A DNA stretch of 64,000 bases, taken from positions 1-64,000 of the forward strand of contig JALEZF010000091.1 of assembly GCA_022773025.1 (NCBI GenBank), given 5' to 3'. A program made the position numbers and the translations under genes. This document shows positions 51,228 through 59,824 of the stretch, piece after piece. How positions within the stretch are numbered: the stretch's first letter is position 1; the number at the start of each line of letters is the position of its first letter. Under the pieces are notes generated by a model. It saw only the letters and a program-made list of their open reading frames with translations, was not told where the DNA came from and did not search any database. The stretch is from Clostridium sp. Lineage in GTDB: Bacteria > Bacillota > Clostridia > Clostridiales > Clostridiaceae.

Positions 51228-51446
51228 AAGAAATCATCTCCATAAATAATTGATATTTATATTATGGCACAAATGAGTTCAAAAATAAAACATTAATGTA
51301 GCTTTATTATGATTTAAAGAATGCTATATTATTGTTATGTTTTAGGCTATAATTAAATGAGAATCATCTTATAAATGGGTCGTTCTTTTTAATGAGCTAT
51401 AATTATGGATGATATTTTAAAGAGAAAATTCAAGAAAGGATGAAGA

Positions 51447-52001
51447 ATGATGTATGCTAAGAATATACACTATACAGAGGAAGATTTCGAAAGTATTCAA
51501 GCAAATTATAATGGTAAAGCTGAATATAGTAATGGATATATTGTGTTATCATCTAACACTTCAATTAAACATAACAAAATAATATCTATGTTGAATTTTA
51601 AATTAATGACCTTTCTAGATAAGAGTAAATGTGATGTTTATACAGAATCTATTGAAGTAATCTTTAAAAATAATGAAGAAGTATATAAATACAAGCCTGA
51701 TGTTTTTGTAATGTGTGATGATAGTACTCGGCAAGGAGAAAGCTTTACTGTTGCTCCGAAGATAATCTTTGAAGTGATTTCAAAAAGTACTGCAACTCAT
51801 GATTATATAACGAAACTAGATGTTTATCAGAGGTTTGGAGTCCTTGAGTATAATTTAGTGGAGCAAGAAGGATATATAGTGCAATATTCTTTAATAGATA
51901 ATCAATATAAGATTACCAACGTTTTTAAAGACAAAGATAGTTATGTAAGTACTGCTTTTCCAGATATTACTATAGATTTGGAAGATATATTTAGAGATTA
52001 A
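51447..52001 (+). CDS. Uma2-family (DUF820) PD-(D/E)xK endonuclease-like protein
   Basis: 184 aa. The nuclease core is visible: 'YKPDVFVMCD' (motif Asp) and 'APKIIFEVISKST' (motif Glu-x-x) followed by Lys in 'YITKLDVYQ', the normal Uma2 pattern. These proteins are often numerous and of unknown role, possibly derived from mobile elements. AAGGATG lies a few nt before tandem ATG codons (51447 and 51450). Single gene closed by a terminator. Confidence 0.88.
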   Translation: MMYAKNIHYTEEDFESIQANYNGKAEYSNGYIVLSSNTSIKHNKIISMLNFKLMTFLDKSKCDVYTESIEVIFKNNEEVYKYKPDVFVMCDDSTRQGESFTVAPKIIFEVISKSTATHDYITKLDVYQRFGVLEYNLVEQEGYIVQYSLIDNQYKITNVFKDKDSYVSTAFPDITIDLEDIFRD

Positions 52002-52039
52002 GAACTATTTCATTACAATTGAATTTAATATAGATTTGT

Positions 52040-52092
52040 AACCTATGTAAAAAGAAATGTTTGTTTCTATATTACATAGGTTCTTATTTTTT
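52040..52092 (+). terminator. Terminator after the Uma2 gene
   Basis: AACCTATGTAA pairs with TTACATAGGTT with an inner AGAAA/TTTCT stem; CTTATTTTTT follows. Confidence 0.8.
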
Positions 52093-52202
52093 ATAATGAA
52101 TAAAATTTAAGTATATTATATGAGAAAGAAAAAATAAGAATATGATAAGTGAATAATATTATTATAAATTAACAAGCTAATAAAGAAGGGAGTGAAATCA
52201 TA

Positions 52203-52547
52203 ATGACAAAAAAACTTAAAGTTATAGCAGTAAGCCTCATAATATTTATGTTTACAGGAGTTATAGCTGAAGCAAAGCCAAATGCCAATAGACCTATTGC
52301 AAGTACATATAAAGAAGGAATATATCATTTTAATGAGAGTGCAGGTAGAAAAGTATGTTTAAGATTAATTACACCAGACAAGAAGACTAATGTAATGATA
52401 ATTGAAAATAAAGGAATGAATTTGAAATACTACCTAAGCTTTGGAGAAAATTGTACAAAAACAGATATGGTATTTGAATCTCCTGAAGATAAATATACAG
52501 TTGTTATAATTGGTGATGGAGAAATAGCATTTACATTTGAACAATAA
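52203..52547 (+). CDS. Small secreted protein of unknown function
   Basis: 114 aa. A signal peptide (basic start, hydrophobic 7-20) with likely cleavage after 'VIAEA' leaves about 90 residues, with two cysteines that could form a disulfide and a beta-rich pattern. There is no lipobox or anchor, so the product is probably released. GGGAG lies 9-10 nt before the ATG. The family is not recognised. Confidence 0.75.
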   Translation: MTKKLKVIAVSLIIFMFTGVIAEAKPNANRPIASTYKEGIYHFNESAGRKVCLRLITPDKKTNVMIIENKGMNLKYYLSFGENCTKTDMVFESPEDKYTVVIIGDGEIAFTFEQ

Positions 52548-52632
52548 TTTAATAGAAATAAGATGAAGTAAAATAACAAATATATAATCTAATTGTAAGC
52601 CTTAACTATTGGCAATTACAATGACAGGAGAG

Positions 52633-52675
52633 AGCCAAACAACAAGATGTAATGTGATGTTTGGCTTAAATTTTA
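52633..52675 (+). terminator. Terminator after the secreted protein gene
   Basis: AGCCAAACA pairs with TGTTTGGCT over a 16-nt loop, then TAAATTTT. The convergent LacI-type gene ends within it. Confidence 0.65.
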
Positions 52676-53680
52676 ATTGATATTTTTTACACTATCCTTG
52701 CATATCAAACGAGGATTAAGACATATTGTTGAATTTCCCTTAAGATTATTTTGGACAAGATCAAACATGAGTTTACATGAGGCTGTTCCAAGCTCTGCAA
52801 TATTTTGATCGATAGATGATACCTGGAGGAATACCATGAATTCATTCAAAAGATTGTCATAGCTGACTATAGACACATCTTCAGGGATTTTTTTGTCCAT
52901 TTCGATAAGACGTTTTAAAAGACCCAAGGTCATCATATCGTTGGAGACAAATACTGCTGTAGTATTGTTTTCTAGAATAATATCCCCTGCAGCATATCCA
53001 CTCTCAACATGATAATCACCCTCTATTATGTAGTCGCTATTAATAGGAAGACCATACTCATCCATAGCCTTTTTATAGCCTTCAAAACGAGAAATAGAAT
53101 TCTTGGAATTTACAGCATTTATAATACAGGAAATTTTTCTATGACCATTTTCTATGAGATGTTTAGTAGCCATATAAGCACCTTGTATATTATCAAAATA
53201 AACCGCATTACATGTAAAATCATCAAAGACTCTATCTATCATAACGTAAGGTATGGTGAGGGAATTTAGCTTTGAGCATATCTCTTCCTGATGATTATAG
53301 GAAGTGTTTGAGATTGTAATAAATAGTCCATCGATTCCCCTACCAAGAAGCAAATCTATGAGCTTCATATCTTCTTTATAATCATCATTGGAATTTGCGA
53401 TAATTAAAGCATATCCATGTTCCCTACAATAAGTTTCTATGGACTTTGTAAGTTTTGAGAAGAATATATTTTCTATATCGGGAATAATAAGTCCAAAGGT
53501 GGTTGTTTTTTTAGTTATCAAACTTCGTGCATTTATATTTGGAGTATAGTTATTTTCTGATGCAATCTTTTTAATGAGATTTTTTTTATCCTCAGAAACT
53601 CTACACTCCTTATTATTTAAAACTAGAGAAACGGTACTGATAGATACACCAGCTTCTTTAGCAATATCCTTTAGTTTCAT
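52673..53680 (-). CDS. LacI-family regulator (RbsR-like)
   Basis: 335 aa from the ATG at 53680, chosen because AGGTG lies 6 nt upstream; a further ATG three codons earlier lacks one. N-terminal helix-turn-helix 'MKLKDIAKEAGVSISTVSLV' and hinge helix region, then a periplasmic-binding-like domain (about 60-335). It is divergent from the nucleoside operon, whose promoter is flanked by two AAAACGTTTT sites with the central CG typical of LacI-family operators. The effector is presumably ribose or a nucleoside product. Confidence 0.93.
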   Translation of the reverse strand: MKLKDIAKEAGVSISTVSLVLNNKECRVSEDKKNLIKKIASENNYTPNINARSLITKKTTTFGLIIPDIENIFFSKLTKSIETYCREHGYALIIANSNDDYKEDMKLIDLLLGRGIDGLFITISNTSYNHQEEICSKLNSLTIPYVMIDRVFDDFTCNAVYFDNIQGAYMATKHLIENGHRKISCIINAVNSKNSISRFEGYKKAMDEYGLPINSDYIIEGDYHVESGYAAGDIILENNTTAVFVSNDMMTLGLLKRLIEMDKKIPEDVSIVSYDNLLNEFMVFLQVSSIDQNIAELGTASCKLMFDLVQNNLKGNSTICLNPRLICKDSVKNIN

Positions 53681-53745
53681 CAAGATCACCTCTTAAAAGA
53701 TTATATCATATTATCGACAAAACATTAACAATCAAAAAAGGTGAT

Positions 53746-53821
53746 AAAACGTTTTTCTAATAGCTTGACAACGGTTTCCGACGATGATATTATAAATTCA
53801 TAGAAAATGATAAAACGTTTT
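53746..53821 (+). promoter_or_regulatory. Nucleoside-operon promoter flanked by twin LacI operators
   Basis: -35 TTGACA (53765-53770), 17 bp, -10 TATTAT (53788-53793). AAAACGTTTT occurs at 53746-53755 and 53812-53821, each inside GATAAAACGTTTT, 66 bp apart centre to centre. The spacing would allow looping around the promoter or repression of both divergent genes. Confidence 0.85.
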
Positions 53822-53839
53822 ACCAACGGAGGGGATAAA

Positions 53840-54253
53840 GTGCATATTGTAAAGAATGGATTAACAACAGATCTTTATGATTCAATGAGGAGATATGCCG
53901 ATATGAAGGTGTATGATAAAGAAGATATAGCACAAGCCTTAAAAAATACTTTATATAGTACTGTTGTGTATGATGATGAGATGCCTGTGGCTATAGGAAG
54001 AGTTATTGGGGATGGAAGAATCGTATTTTTCTTAAAAGATATCGTTGTTCATCCAGACTATAGAGGAAAACATGTTGGAAAATTAGTAGTTAATGATTTG
54101 CTAGATTATATAGAGGGTGCAGGCTGTGAGGAAGCTTATATAGGACTCATGGCCATGCCTAATACAGAAGCGTTTTATGAGAAATTTGGATTTATTGCAA
54201 GACCCAACCCTAAATTTGGAGCGGGCATGATTTGTTTAGATAGAAGGAAGTGA
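53840..54253 (+). CDS. GNAT acetyltransferase in the nucleoside operon
   Basis: 137 aa from the GTG at 53840, which follows GGAGGGG by 5-7 nt. An upstream in-frame ATG (53807) lies within the operator and lacks a ribosome site, so it is rejected. GNAT fold with acetyl-CoA loop '[15 protein letters not shown]' and C-terminal '[13 protein letters not shown]'. It is the first gene of the operon, 7 nt before ribokinase. Its acceptor is unknown; a small amine or a ribose-related amino compound is possible. Confidence 0.87.
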   Translation: MHIVKNGLTTDLYDSMRRYADMKVYDKEDIAQALKNTLYSTVVYDDEMPVAIGRVIGDGRIVFFLKDIVVHPDYRGKHVGKLVVNDLLDYIEGAGCEEAYIGLMAMPNTEAFYEKFGFIARPNPKFGAGMICLDRRK

Positions 54254-54260
54254 AGACCAT

Positions 54261-55178
54261 ATGAAAAAAGTTATAATTGCAGGAAGTCTTAATGTTGACC
54301 TTACCATAGGAGTAGACAAAATGCCTGCTCAAGGTGAGACAATACATGGACATGATTATTTTGTTAATGAAGGTGGTAAGGGCGGAAATCAAGCTATTGC
54401 AGCTGTAAAGTCAGCATCAGAAACCATATTTATAGGAAGCGTAGGAAATGATGCTTTTGGTAAACAAGTACTTGATTCATTAGAAAAGGCTAAGATAGAC
54501 ACCGGATGTATACAGATTCATGACAATGAATCCACAGGAACAGCAATGATAATTCGAGAGAATAATGATAATAGAATAATTCTAAATCCAGGTGCTAATT
54601 ATGCCATGACATATGAATTTGCAAAAGAACAGCTAGATAAAGTTGCGTCAAAGGGAGATTTGTTTATAACTCAATTTGAAAATAATTTAGAAGCTACGTT
54701 TAAGCTTATAGAATATGCAAAGTCTTTAGGTATGCAGACAATATTAAATCCGGCACCAGCAAAGAAAATACCAGCTGAAGTTTTTAGATATATAGATACT
54801 TTAGTCATAAATCAAAGTGAATGTGAAGTAATATGCGGCATTTATCCAAACAATGAAGAGGAATGTATAAGGGCTGCAAAAGTACTAAGAAATATGGGAG
54901 CTTCAAATATCATAATAACTCTTGGAAAAGAGGGAAGCTTAACAATAACTGATGAAGGAAATATAAGAGTAAAGGCTCATAAGGTACAAGCTGTCGATTC
55001 AACTGCAGCAGGAGATTCTTTCATAGGAGCTATGGCGGCGAAATTATCAAAGGGAGCTTCGTTAAAGGAATCTCTTGAATATGCTACGAAGGTTTCTGCA
55101 GTTACAGTAACTAGAAAAGGAGCTCAGATATCAATACCAACAGAAGAAGAAGTAAATAAATTTTTTAATAACATATAG
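54261..55178 (+). CDS. rbsK: Ribokinase
   Basis: 305 aa, PfkB family. Substrate-binding '[15 protein letters not shown]' and '[13 protein letters not shown]', and the catalytic motif '[15 protein letters not shown]' with the Asp of AAGD acting as base, are all present. It phosphorylates ribose to ribose 5-phosphate. It lies 7 nt after the acetyltransferase and 14 nt before the nucleoside hydrolase, which would supply its ribose. Confidence 0.94.
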   Translation: MKKVIIAGSLNVDLTIGVDKMPAQGETIHGHDYFVNEGGKGGNQAIAAVKSASETIFIGSVGNDAFGKQVLDSLEKAKIDTGCIQIHDNESTGTAMIIRENNDNRIILNPGANYAMTYEFAKEQLDKVASKGDLFITQFENNLEATFKLIEYAKSLGMQTILNPAPAKKIPAEVFRYIDTLVINQSECEVICGIYPNNEEECIRAAKVLRNMGASNIIITLGKEGSLTITDEGNIRVKAHKVQAVDSTAAGDSFIGAMAAKLSKGASLKESLEYATKVSAVTVTRKGAQISIPTEEEVNKFFNNI

Positions 55179-55192
55179 AGGAGTGAAAAGTT

Positions 55193-56116
55193 ATGGAAAA
55201 TAAAAGAAAAATAATAATTGATACGGACCCAGGAATTGATGATGCAATCGCAATAGCAATCGCACTTTTTTCAGAAAAACTTGATGTAAAGCTGATAACT
55301 ACTGTAGCAGGAAATGTAAGTGTAGACTTAGTTACAGAAAACGCGTTAAAGCTTCTTACATTCTGGGGCAAGAATATACCAGTAGCAAAGGGAGCTAGAG
55401 AGCCATTAATGCAAGTATTTGAAGATGCAGCTAATGTTCATGGAGCAACTGGCATGGACGGATATGATTTTGGAGAGCCAAACAGAAGCAATCTATTAGA
55501 GGGACATGCTGTAAATGAAATGAGAAGAGTTTTACTAGAAAGCGATACAAAGATGACTATCGTGGCTATAGGACCTCTTACAAATATAGCTTTACTTTTA
55601 AAGATGTACCCAGAAGTTAAAGAAAAGATAGATGAAATAGTATTTATGGGTGGCTCCTTGACTAGAGGAAATAGAACTGTTATGGGAGAGTTTAACATAG
55701 CTACTGACCCAGAAGCAGCAAAAATAGTATTCTCAAGCGGACTTAAACTTGTTATGGCTGGATTAGATATGGGATTAAAGGCTCTAGTTTATCCAGAAGA
55801 TAGCGCTGAGATTAAGACATACGGAAAGACTGGCGATATGATGTGTGCTCTTTTCTCTAAATATAGGGGTGGAAGCTTTAAAACAGGACTTAAAATGTAT
55901 GACAGTTGTGCAATAGCATATCTATTATGTCCAGAAATGTATGAGCTTCAAGAAACATACCTTGATGTTGAAACTCAAAGTCCATTAACTTTAGGTTGTA
56001 CAATAGTTGACTTAAAGGGATATATGAAGAGAGAAGCTAACGCAACAGTATGTACAGATATAGACCCTGAAAAGTTTAAGAAATGGTTTATGGAATCAAT
56101 AAAAGCATGTGTCTAG
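55193..56116 (+). CDS. Nucleoside hydrolase
   Basis: 307 aa, Ca-dependent inosine-uridine-preferring nucleoside hydrolase family (Rih-like). The N-terminal metal site 'DTDPGIDDAIAIAIA' and the later 'MGGSLTRGN...GEFNIATDPEAA' region are intact. It splits nucleosides into base and ribose. The third gene of the operon, after ribokinase; GGAG lies about 8-9 nt before the ATG. Confidence 0.95.
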   Translation: MENKRKIIIDTDPGIDDAIAIAIALFSEKLDVKLITTVAGNVSVDLVTENALKLLTFWGKNIPVAKGAREPLMQVFEDAANVHGATGMDGYDFGEPNRSNLLEGHAVNEMRRVLLESDTKMTIVAIGPLTNIALLLKMYPEVKEKIDEIVFMGGSLTRGNRTVMGEFNIATDPEAAKIVFSSGLKLVMAGLDMGLKALVYPEDSAEIKTYGKTGDMMCALFSKYRGGSFKTGLKMYDSCAIAYLLCPEMYELQETYLDVETQSPLTLGCTIVDLKGYMKREANATVCTDIDPEKFKKWFMESIKACV

Positions 56117-56216
56117 TATTAAATTAAGATGAAATTTAAAATGGGTCTAAGTAATTATAGTCGGAAAAGTATTAATCCTAGCCCCTTTTAAAATAAAAAA
56201 TGAGGAGATGAAATCT

Positions 56217-57623
56217 ATGAATAATTATGTTATGTTTGCCACTGCTATAATAGCTGTTGCTATCGTAGTGTACATGTTAATCAAAAAAATGGACATAAAA
56301 ATTACGTTATTTGCTATAGGACTTGTATTAATGTACATAGCAATGACTGTGGGAGATGGCCTTGGAATTAAGGATTTTGCATCTACAGGTTCTATGTGGC
56401 TTGACCCTCTTAAAGCTGCAACGGATATATTCAAACAAAACTTATCGGCAGCAGGATTTATAATACTTATACTAGGTGGATATTCTGCTTATATGAACAA
56501 AATTGAAGCTAACGATGTAACTGTAAGTGTTCTTACAAAATCTATAGCAAAAGTTAAATCACCATATGTATTAGTACCGATAGTATTTTTACTTGGAAAC
56601 TTACTTTCACTAGTAGTACCAAGTGCATCAAATCTCGCAATCATATTATTAGCTACTTTATTCCCAGTTTTAAAGAAGGCTGGTATGAGTACATTAACAG
56701 CTGCAGCTGTTATTGCAACAACAGCAACTGTAATGCCTACTCCACTTGGAAGTGACAATGTTGCTATAGCAAATGAATTAGCAAAGCACGCAGCATTCTC
56801 AGGACTTACAGTAACTGACTATGTTATAAAATATCATGCAATGGTTTCAGTACCTACTATAGGATTCATGGCTCTTTTACACTACTTCTGGCAGAAGTTT
56901 ATGGACAAGAAGGCTATAGCTTCAGGAGAAGAAGAGGTAATAGAAGTTCAAGAAGTTAAAAAGGTTGAAGGATCTTTCTTATTCAAATTAGTATACACAT
57001 TACTTCCATTACTACCTATATTAATGCTTATATTAATATACTTCTCAGGATCCTCAGTGAAGCTTTCAGTAGAAGTAGCTACAACACTAAGCTTTATAGT
57101 GGCTATAATCTGTGAACTAGTTCGTCATAAAGGAGATAGAAAAGTTCTTACAGGAACAGAGGACTTCTTTAAGGGAATGGCAAACGGAGTATCTATAGTT
57201 GCATTATTAGTAGCAGCAAGCGTATTTGTACAAGGATTAAAGTCAATCGGACTTATAAGCGCACTTCAAAATACTATGTTATCAACTCAAGGAACAGGAA
57301 TGGGAATAATTCTTCCTCTAATCTTAGTTGGATTAACAGTGCTTATAGTATTACTTTCAGGAAGTGGAACAGCATTATTCTTTGCAATGGTTCCATTAGT
57401 AATGCCCCTTGCAGAAGCTGCAGGAATAAATCCTATTGCACTATCAGTGCCAATGGGACTAGCTGGAAACATCATGAGAGCTGTTTCTCCAGTAGCAGCA
57501 GTAACAGTAATCGTAGCTGGTTCTGTAAAGAAATCATCATTAGACATCGTAAAGAGAACTTCAGTACCAATGATAGGTGGACTAATATTCATGTTCGTTC
57601 TATCAATGATAATGTTTGTTTAA
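56217..57623 (+). CDS. DcuC-type carrier, probably the nucleoside-operon transporter
   Basis: 468 aa from the ATG at 56217 (GAGGAG 9 nt upstream; an ATG three codons earlier directly abuts it). About 12 hydrophobic segments in two halves, with 'VPSASNLAIILLATLFPVL', 'ATTATVMPTPLGSDNVAIA' and 'SGSGTALFFAMVPLV' typical of the C4-dicarboxylate DcuC/ion-transporter superfamily. Yet it sits in a LacI-controlled operon with nucleoside hydrolase and ribokinase. By context it more likely imports nucleosides or ribose-containing compounds than dicarboxylates; this is inference. Confidence 0.85.
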   Translation: MNNYVMFATAIIAVAIVVYMLIKKMDIKITLFAIGLVLMYIAMTVGDGLGIKDFASTGSMWLDPLKAATDIFKQNLSAAGFIILILGGYSAYMNKIEANDVTVSVLTKSIAKVKSPYVLVPIVFLLGNLLSLVVPSASNLAIILLATLFPVLKKAGMSTLTAAAVIATTATVMPTPLGSDNVAIANELAKHAAFSGLTVTDYVIKYHAMVSVPTIGFMALLHYFWQKFMDKKAIASGEEEVIEVQEVKKVEGSFLFKLVYTLLPLLPILMLILIYFSGSSVKLSVEVATTLSFIVAIICELVRHKGDRKVLTGTEDFFKGMANGVSIVALLVAASVFVQGLKSIGLISALQNTMLSTQGTGMGIILPLILVGLTVLIVLLSGSGTALFFAMVPLVMPLAEAAGINPIALSVPMGLAGNIMRAVSPVAAVTVIVAGSVKKSSLDIVKRTSVPMIGGLIFMFVLSMIMFV

Positions 57624-57645
57624 TTAAATATTAATAACTATGTAT

Positions 57646-57689
57646 AAAAACTGCCTCAAGATGAATTATCCTTTGAGGCAGTTTTTTTA
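57646..57689 (+). terminator. Terminator after the nucleoside operon
   Basis: AAAAACTGCCTCAA pairs with TTGAGGCAGTTTTT over a 13-nt loop, then more T. Confidence 0.88.
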
Positions 57690-57822
57690 TCTATATACAA
57701 GAATGACCTCTCAGAAGTGGGGGATTTTTAGGTTGAGGAATATACATTGTGCTAATCAGGTTTACTGAAACTTGTATTAATTTATGGTATTATATTTATA
57801 AAACAAGTAATGGGGGAAAAAC

Positions 57823-58191
57823 ATGAATGATAGTATTGAAAAATCAATAAAGTTCTTGAGTGATCAATATGATAAGAATGTCAGTTATATAAATAATAAA
57901 GAGGCAAAGGATTATAGATTTGAACACTCAATACGTGTAGCGAATATAGGAATCGAAATTGCAAAAAAAGAGAACCTTGATGTGGAGGCTCTTGTCTTAG
58001 GATGTATACTTCATGATGTAAGCTATATGAATGAATTTAAATCAGAAGATGATTGGCTGGATCATGGAAGAAACGCAGCTATAATAGCGAGAACATATTT
58101 TGAATCACTAGGATTACATAAAGAAAAGATAGATTCCGAATTAAATCTTATAAAAGGCTGGAAATTTAACTTAGAAATAGTAATGAAATAG
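57823..58191 (+). CDS. HD-domain phosphohydrolase, C-terminally truncated
   Basis: 122 aa. The HD superfamily pattern starts well: H35 (FEHSIRVANIG), H64-D65 (ILHDVSYM) and 'DHGRNAAIIAR'. The usual later part with the fourth metal ligand Asp is missing. After 'EKIDSELNL' the sequence ends 'IKGWKFNLEIVMK', which looks like the far end of a longer protein. So an internal deletion is possible and the enzyme is probably inactive. GGGGG lies 7 nt before the ATG. Confidence 0.65.
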   Translation: MNDSIEKSIKFLSDQYDKNVSYINNKEAKDYRFEHSIRVANIGIEIAKKENLDVEALVLGCILHDVSYMNEFKSEDDWLDHGRNAAIIARTYFESLGLHKEKIDSELNLIKGWKFNLEIVMK

Positions 58192-58232
58192 GAATATATA
58201 CTATCAAATAACTTAGTAATGGAGTGGTGATG

Positions 58233-58622
58233 ATGAAAAGAAGAAGTATATTGTATTCAGTAATTATCATAATGCTTATGCTCAGTGGATGTACAAGGGG
58301 CTCGCAAACAACTATAATGTCCAAGGAACATAATACACCAACTATGATGTCAATGACTTATAAAAAGTTTAGTGGATATAAGGAAACAAATATTACTGTT
58401 AAAGATGGGGAACCGATTAAGGTTGACGTTAATATTGTTACGAAAGATGGAACAATTAATGCATACATAGCTAAAGATGATGACAAAACAAATTGTAGTT
58501 ATGAGGGGAATGACATTCAGACATCTACATTTACAGTTACACTTTCAGACCCAGGAAAGTATACTATCAGAGTGGATGCAAAAGATCATTCAGGAAGCTA
58601 TGAATTTTCTTGGGAGAGGTAA
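58233..58622 (+). CDS. Small lipoprotein of unknown function
   Basis: 129 aa from the ATG at 58233 (GGAG 8 nt upstream; the ATG one codon earlier is also possible). Signal peptide with lipobox LSGC, then a beta-rich domain of about 100 residues ending 'YTIRVDAKDHSGSYEFSW', reminiscent of small immunoglobulin-like folds. It lies just after the HD gene in the same direction. Family not recognised. Confidence 0.75.
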   Translation: MKRRSILYSVIIIMLMLSGCTRGSQTTIMSKEHNTPTMMSMTYKKFSGYKETNITVKDGEPIKVDVNIVTKDGTINAYIAKDDDKTNCSYEGNDIQTSTFTVTLSDPGKYTIRVDAKDHSGSYEFSWER

Positions 58623-58660
58623 TTGACAAAGAACAAGAGTAAAATATAGGAGGAATATTT

Positions 58661-58863
58661 ATGAGATTTATAGTGGCTACAAATGAAAATATTAAATCAG
58701 TAGCAAAACTTGCCTTAATCATTGTGGAAAGTGGGCAAAAATGAAAGGTGCTACGGAATTTGCTAGTGAGTGCGAAATAACAAATTTAGATAGCTTAAGG
58801 TTTCATTTAAATATAGGATTTAAAGAAGCTAATAGGATAATTTGTTTTGTGAAAAATATTTAA
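58661..58863 (+). pseudogene. AAC(6')-like acetyltransferase with the centre deleted
   Basis: GGAGG lies 7 nt before the ATG at 58661. The first 20 codons (MRFIVATNENIKSVAKLALI) match the start of aminoglycoside 6'-acetyltransferase-like GNAT proteins. The last 45 codons, in a different frame, match the end: WAKMKGATEFASECEITN, then LDSLRFHLNIGFKEANRIIC and a stop at 58863. About half of the usual 145-residue protein is missing and the frame is lost at the join near 58722-58730. Both ends and the ribosome site survive. Confidence 0.75.
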
Positions 58864-58882
58864 ATGAGGAAATAGGGGTTAA

Positions 58883-59437
58883 GTGTGTGTCAAGATGAAT
58901 ATTAAAATTGAAATTGAAGATCATATACTTAGAAAAATTGCATTAAAAGATGCAGATATACTTCATGATATAAGGAATGAGGAGCATATTTTGAAATGGA
59001 TGCCTGATTGGAAGAGTACAATGGAAGAGACGAAATCATGGATAATAGAACTCAATAAATTTTATGATAATCAAACAAAAGATGATTTATGGTGTCAGCT
59101 GGCGTTAGAGAGAAAGTCAGATGGAACTATATTAGGGATAGTAGCCTTTCAAACTAAGTCATAAGTAAACAATGAAGTAGAGGTAGCTTATTTTTTATCA
59201 GCTAAGTATGAAAGTAAATGATATATGAGTCAAGCTGTTAGAGGTATTTTAAATTAGGAGATTAAATATTTTGATTTAAAGTATGTTATGGCCATTGTTG
59301 ATGTGAAAAATTATTCTTCTCCAAAAGTTGTTGAAAGATCGGGATTTGAAAAGATTGGAACAAAAATGATTTTAAATTCGTGAGAAAAAGAAGAAAAAAC
59401 ATTTTATTATTATAAATATTATAGGGGTAATATATAA
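58883..59437 (+). pseudogene. RimJ/RimL-type GNAT gene with four in-frame stops
   Basis: The first 93 codons (GTG at 58883 or ATG at 58895) give the N-terminal half of a GNAT enzyme ('ILRKIALKDADILHDIRNEE', 'WCQLALERKSDGTILGIVAF'). After TAA at 59162 the same frame continues as a readable C-terminal half: 'NNEVEVAYFLSAKYESK', TGA (59219), 'YMSQAVRGILN', TAG (59255), 'YFDLKYVMAIVDVKNYSS' and 'VVERSGFEKIGTKMILNS', TGA (59381), then to TAA at 59435. Four nonsense codons with no frameshift is unusual for a decayed gene. It is not functional under the standard code. Confidence 0.8.
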
Positions 59438-59521
59438 TTAATTTCACTTCTAAATTAAAAAGTATATATAGAATATTTTAATTACAGTCTGTTAGATTAA
59501 AAGTCTATAGGATGTAATTTT

Positions 59522-59567
59522 TTTTGTGTAAATTTTATGAACATATGTTAAAAAATTTACACAAAAA
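59522..59567. repeat. Long inverted repeat in the gap before the cohesin gene
   Basis: TTTGTGTAAATTTT and AAAATTTACACAAA are complementary arms around a 13-16-nt centre with T/A-rich flanks. It is a possible leftward terminator or operator. The rest of 59438-59824 is very AT-rich, with a small palindrome GTACT-ATAG-AGTAC near 59762-59775 and nothing else that I can support. Confidence 0.5.
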
Positions 59568-59824
59568 ATGTATAAATTATTAAAAAATATGATTAGTTTT
59601 AGTAAATTAATAAAAATGCTAAAAAACACCGACAAAATAAAGTGATTTTTTAAAAAAACTAGAATATATTTACAATATATAAAACTAGTGATAAACTATT
59701 CTTAATTGAATGAATAATGAATTAACAAAGAAAATATATTTCATAATGTGACAAAGATTTCAGTACTATAGAGTACGATCATATAAATAATACTCTAAAA
59801 ATATAAAAAAAGGGGGATGAAAAA

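Noticed and set aside
53807..53839. ATG at 53807 as start of the acetyltransferase in the nucleoside operon
   Set aside because: It lies within the LacI-type operator and just after the -10 without a ribosome site; GTG at 53840 follows GGAGGGG.
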